Both the position numbers and the translations under genes were made by a program. Under the pieces are notes generated by a model that was not told where the DNA came from, did not search any database, and saw only the letters and a program-made list of their open reading frames with translations. From Oscillospiraceae bacterium Marseille-Q3528 (lineage in GTDB: Bacteria; Bacillota; Clostridia; Lachnospirales; Lachnospiraceae), in assembly GCA_018223385.1 (NCBI GenBank), contig JAGTTR010000017.1, positions 1 through 64,000 of the forward strand: a DNA stretch of 64,000 nt, in the 5' to 3' direction. Shown piece after piece: positions 61,204 to 64,000 of this stretch. Each line of letters begins with the position of its first letter. The stretch's first letter is position 1.

Positions 61204-61964
61204 TGGATGCTTATACGAGTTTTGCCCGGGTGTACGATGCGTTCATGGATAATATTCCGTATGAAGAATGGGGACGCTATATCCGATCCCTGCTGGAGGA
61301 ATATGGTGTCCGGGAAGGGCTGGTGCTGGATCTGGGCTGCGGCACCGGCAGCATGACCGAGGTGCTGGCCGGGTACGGCTATGACATGATCGGCGTGGAT
61401 CTGTCGGCGGATATGCTGGAGATCGCCATGGAGAAGCGGCAGCAGTCCGGTCACGATATTCTGTACCTGCAGCAGGATATGCGGAGTTTTGAACTGTACG
61501 GCACGGTGGCTGCGGTGGTGTGCGTGTGCGATTCCATGAACTATATATTGGAAGAGGAAGATCTGACGGAGGTGTTCCGGCTGGTGAACAACTATCTGGA
61601 TCCCGGCGGCATTTTCGTGTTTGACCTGAATACCGTTTATAAATATGAAGAGCTCCTGGGGGATGCCACCATTGCGGAGGACCGGGAGGATAAAAGCTTT
61701 ATCTGGGATAATTTTTATGATCCGGAGGAACAGATCAACGAATACGACCTGTCCATTTTTATCCGGGAGGAAGAAAACCTGTACCGGAAATTTACGGAGA
61801 CCCATTATCAGCGGGCCTACACGCTGGCGCAGGTGAAAGCCTGCCTGGAGGCGGGCGGCATGGAATTTGTCACCGCCTATGACGCGTTCACGAAGGATGC
61901 GCCCCGGCCGGACAGCGACCGGATCTATGTGATCGCCAGAGAGAAAGGAAAACAACATGTCTGA
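61203..61964 (+). CDS. Class I SAM-dependent methyltransferase
   Basis: A 253-residue Rossmann methyltransferase. Motif I is VLDLGCGTGSMTEVLA near residue 42, followed by DMIGVDLSADML, and motif IV-like VCVCDSMNYIL near 103. A lid of about 60 residues (150-210) probably selects the substrate, which cannot be inferred. It is coupled by overlaps to hisC before it and to hslO after it (eight bases). Confidence 0.87.
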   Translation: MDAYTSFARVYDAFMDNIPYEEWGRYIRSLLEEYGVREGLVLDLGCGTGSMTEVLAGYGYDMIGVDLSADMLEIAMEKRQQSGHDILYLQQDMRSFELYGTVAAVVCVCDSMNYILEEEDLTEVFRLVNNYLDPGGIFVFDLNTVYKYEELLGDATIAEDREDKSFIWDNFYDPEEQINEYDLSIFIREEENLYRKFTETHYQRAYTLAQVKACLEAGGMEFVTAYDAFTKDAPRPDSDRIYVIAREKGKQHV

Positions 61965-62832
61965 TTATATCATTAGAGCCACAGCGGCGGACAGCCAGAT
62001 CCGCGCGTTTGCGGCAACGACGCGGGAGATCGCGGAGACGGCCAGAAAGGCCCACAATACCAGCCCGGTGGTGACGGCAGCCCTGGGACGGCTGCTGACG
62101 GCGGGCGCCATGATGGGCGTGATGCAAAAAGGGGACGACGATATGCTGACGCTGCAGATCCGCTGCGAGGGCCCCATCGGCGGCCTGACGGTGACGGCGG
62201 ATGCCAGAGGAAACGTCAAGGGCTATGCCAACCAGCCGGATGTGATGCTGCCGCCTAATGCCAAAGGAAAGCTGGATGTGGGCGGTGCTCTGGGCAACGG
62301 CCTGCTGAGCGTGATCCGGGATATGGGCTTAAAAGAGCCCTATGTGGGGCAGACGGCCCTGCAGACCGGAGAGATCGCCGAGGATCTGACCTACTATTTT
62401 GCAACGTCTGAGCAGGTGCCTTCATCCGTGGGACTGGGCGTGCTCATGAATAAGGATAACACGGTAAAATGCGCCGGCGGCTTTATCATTCAGCTCATGC
62501 CCTTTACGCCGGACGACATCATTGACAAACTGGAGCAGAAACTGTCCACGGTCACTTCTGTGACGGCCCTGCTGGATGCAGGAAAAACGCCGGAGGAGAT
62601 CCTGGAGGAGCTGCTGGGGGACTTCGGCCTGGAGATCACAGAAAAGCTGCCCACCCAGTTTGCCTGCAACTGCTCCAAGGAGCGGGTGGAAAAGGTGATC
62701 TGCAGCATTGGCCGCAAGGATCTGGAAGAAATGATCGCTGATAACAAGGATATCGAGGTCAACTGTCATTTCTGCAACACCAATTATACGTTTACGGTAG
62801 ACGAGCTGAAAGCGATTTTGAAGAGAAAATAG
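61957..62832 (+). CDS. hslO: Redox-regulated chaperone Hsp33
   Basis: A 291-residue holding chaperone activated by oxidative unfolding. The C-terminal zinc centre has Cys237-x-Cys239 and Cys270-x2-Cys273, the four cysteines needed for the redox switch. The N-terminal chaperone domain includes GRLLTAGAMMGVM near residue 47 and the linker before the zinc domain is of usual length. No CIRCE element precedes it. Confidence 0.96.
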   Translation: MSDYIIRATAADSQIRAFAATTREIAETARKAHNTSPVVTAALGRLLTAGAMMGVMQKGDDDMLTLQIRCEGPIGGLTVTADARGNVKGYANQPDVMLPPNAKGKLDVGGALGNGLLSVIRDMGLKEPYVGQTALQTGEIAEDLTYYFATSEQVPSSVGLGVLMNKDNTVKCAGGFIIQLMPFTPDDIIDKLEQKLSTVTSVTALLDAGKTPEEILEELLGDFGLEITEKLPTQFACNCSKERVEKVICSIGRKDLEEMIADNKDIEVNCHFCNTNYTFTVDELKAILKRK

Positions 62833-62842
62833 GAGGATACCA

Positions 62843-64000
62843 ATGAGACATGGATTCGTAAGGGCTGCTGCGGTGACCCCGGCCATCCGGGTGGGGGACG
62901 CGGCATACAATGCACAGCAGATCCGAAAAGGAATGGATGAGGCAGAACGTGCCGGGGCGTCCATCGTGGTATTCCCGGAGCTTTGCATCACCGGCTATAC
63001 GTGCAGCGACCTGTTTTTGCAGGAGGTGCTTCTGCGCCGGGCCAAGGAGGAACTGCTGGCGCTGGCAGAGGAGACAAAGGGAAAAGAACTGCTGGTGTTC
63101 GTGGGACTGCCGCTGGAGGTGGACGGACGGCTGTATAACGTGGCTGCCGTGCTCCATCAGGGTGAGGTGAAGGCCTTCATTCCCAAGACGTTCATCCCCA
63201 ACTATTCAGAGTTTTATGAGGTGCGGCATTTTACGAAAGGGCCTTCCTGCCCCCGGAAGATCACCTGGATGCCGGGACAGGCATGCTGGTTTGGCACCGA
63301 TGTTCTGCTGGCCTGTCAGGAACTGCCGGATCTGGTGCTGGCAGCGGAAATCTGTGAGGATGTGTGGGCTCCCAATCCGCCCAGCGTCCGCCATGCCCTG
63401 TCCGGGGCCACGGTGCTGGTGAACCTGTCTGCCAGCGATGAGACCACAGGCAAGGATGAGTACCGCCGGATGCTGATCAAAAGCCAGTCAGCAAGATTGC
63501 TGGCGGGCTATATCTACTGCAGCGCCGGGGAGGGAGAGTCCTCCACCGATCTGGTATTTTCCGGCCATGATCTCATCGCGGAAAACGGCAGCATTTTGAA
63601 AGAATCCGCCCGGTTCGGCCATGGCATGATCTGTGCCGATCTGGATGTAAGCCGCCTGAAGGCGGAGCGGCGGCGGATGACCACCTTTGAGATGGAGGAT
63701 GGCGCAGACTACGTGCGGATTCCTTTTTCCCTGCCTCTGCGGGATCTGGAGCTGGAGCGGTTCATCGATCCGGCACCCTTCGTGCCGTCCCGGCAGGAAG
63801 ACCGGCGGAAACGCTGCGAGGAGATTTTCACTATTCAGGCCATGGGCCTGAAAAAGCGGCTGGAACACACCGGCTGCAAGAGTGCGGTCATTGGCATTTC
63901 CGGCGGCCTGGATTCTACCCTGGCGCTGCTTGTCACCTCCCGCGCCTTTTCCCTGCTGGGCCTGTCCCCGTCGCTGATCACGGCAGTGACCATGCCCTGC
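62843..64000 (+). CDS. nadE: Glutamine-dependent NAD+ synthetase (partial, runs off the window)
   Basis: The first 386 codons are in the window; the usual length is about 640. The start follows AGGAGG. The N-terminal nitrilase-type glutaminase domain has the catalytic Glu in PELCITGY, Lys in [12 protein letters not shown] and Cys in AAEICEDVW (about residue 170). The synthetase domain begins with the PP-loop [12 protein letters not shown] near residue 352. It amidates nicotinate adenine dinucleotide with glutamine as donor. It follows hslO by 10 bases. Confidence 0.95.
   Translation, partial: MRHGFVRAAAVTPAIRVGDAAYNAQQIRKGMDEAERAGASIVVFPELCITGYTCSDLFLQEVLLRRAKEELLALAEETKGKELLVFVGLPLEVDGRLYNVAAVLHQGEVKAFIPKTFIPNYSEFYEVRHFTKGPSCPRKITWMPGQACWFGTDVLLACQELPDLVLAAEICEDVWAPNPPSVRHALSGATVLVNLSASDETTGKDEYRRMLIKSQSARLLAGYIYCSAGEGESSTDLVFSGHDLIAENGSILKESARFGHGMICADLDVSRLKAERRRMTTFEMEDGADYVRIPFSLPLRDLELERFIDPAPFVPSRQEDRRKRCEEIFTIQAMGLKKRLEHTGCKSAVIGISGGLDSTLALLVTSRAFSLLGLSPSLITAVTMPC

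Overview
The window looks like a chromosomal segment of a gut-type Lachnospiraceae (Clostridia) bacterium. This is an inference from gene content and order: tig-clpP-clpX-lon-engB, rpmE-DUF1385-prmC-prfA, DUF4250 and DUF4364 proteins, CIRCE-controlled hsp20 and clpB, a glycyl radical enzyme locus, and tRNA genes that all lack an encoded CCA end. No 16S rRNA is present, so the genus cannot be named.

Layout. 1-1200: the 3' end of a 23S rRNA, with no 5S gene after it, then seven tRNAs (Asn, Glu, Thr, CAT-anticodon probably Ile2, Asp, Val, Leu). 1.4-9.7 kb: a peptide ABC importer (lipoprotein, two permeases, two ATPases) followed by an enolase-superfamily dipeptide epimerase and a cytoplasmic transglutaminase-like protein, read here as one peptide uptake and processing unit. 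9.9-16.9 kb: a DJ-1 family protein and the protein quality-control cluster tig, clpP, clpX, lon, engB. 17.1-24.1 kb: a zinc-type ABC importer with a His-rich binding protein, a YtvI/AI-2E family membrane protein, cardiolipin synthase and a CmpB-like membrane protein that is an internal duplication. 24.2-28.7 kb: a sugar/polyol operon (FGGY kinase, zinc dehydrogenase, PfkB kinase, class II aldolase) with no PTS. 28.7-32.5 kb: two MATE exporters around a LysR gene that appears to have lost part of its effector domain. 32.6-38.7 kb: a GAF/LuxR regulator, a glycyl radical enzyme with its activase, and an iron alcohol dehydrogenase.

38.7-41.6 kb is AT-rich and degenerate: an esterase fragment, a three-gene toxin-antitoxin-like module built around a DUF3990 ADP-ribosyltransferase-like protein, and a broken tyrosine integrase, bounded by near-identical 24-bp direct repeats. 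41.5-45.7 kb is a heat-shock locus: hsp20, a P-loop kinase on its own promoter, and clpB. 45.7-53.2 kb holds a third MATE exporter with DUF4250, a polysaccharide deacetylase, rarA, a frameshifted acetyltransferase, DUF4364, a YhcC-type radical SAM protein and malic enzyme. 53.2-64 kb: rpmE sits between two inverted copies of a highly structured ~155-bp repeat. After it come DUF1385, prmC, prfA, a VanZ-like protein, a DUF2156 protein, two aminotransferases (one hisC), a methyltransferase, hslO and the start of nadE, which runs off the window.

The items most worth a second look are the structured repeat family around rpmE, the DUF3791/DUF3990 module in its decayed island, the glycyl radical enzyme with a four-cysteine insertion beside its active site, and the PTS-free kinase-based polyol pathway.
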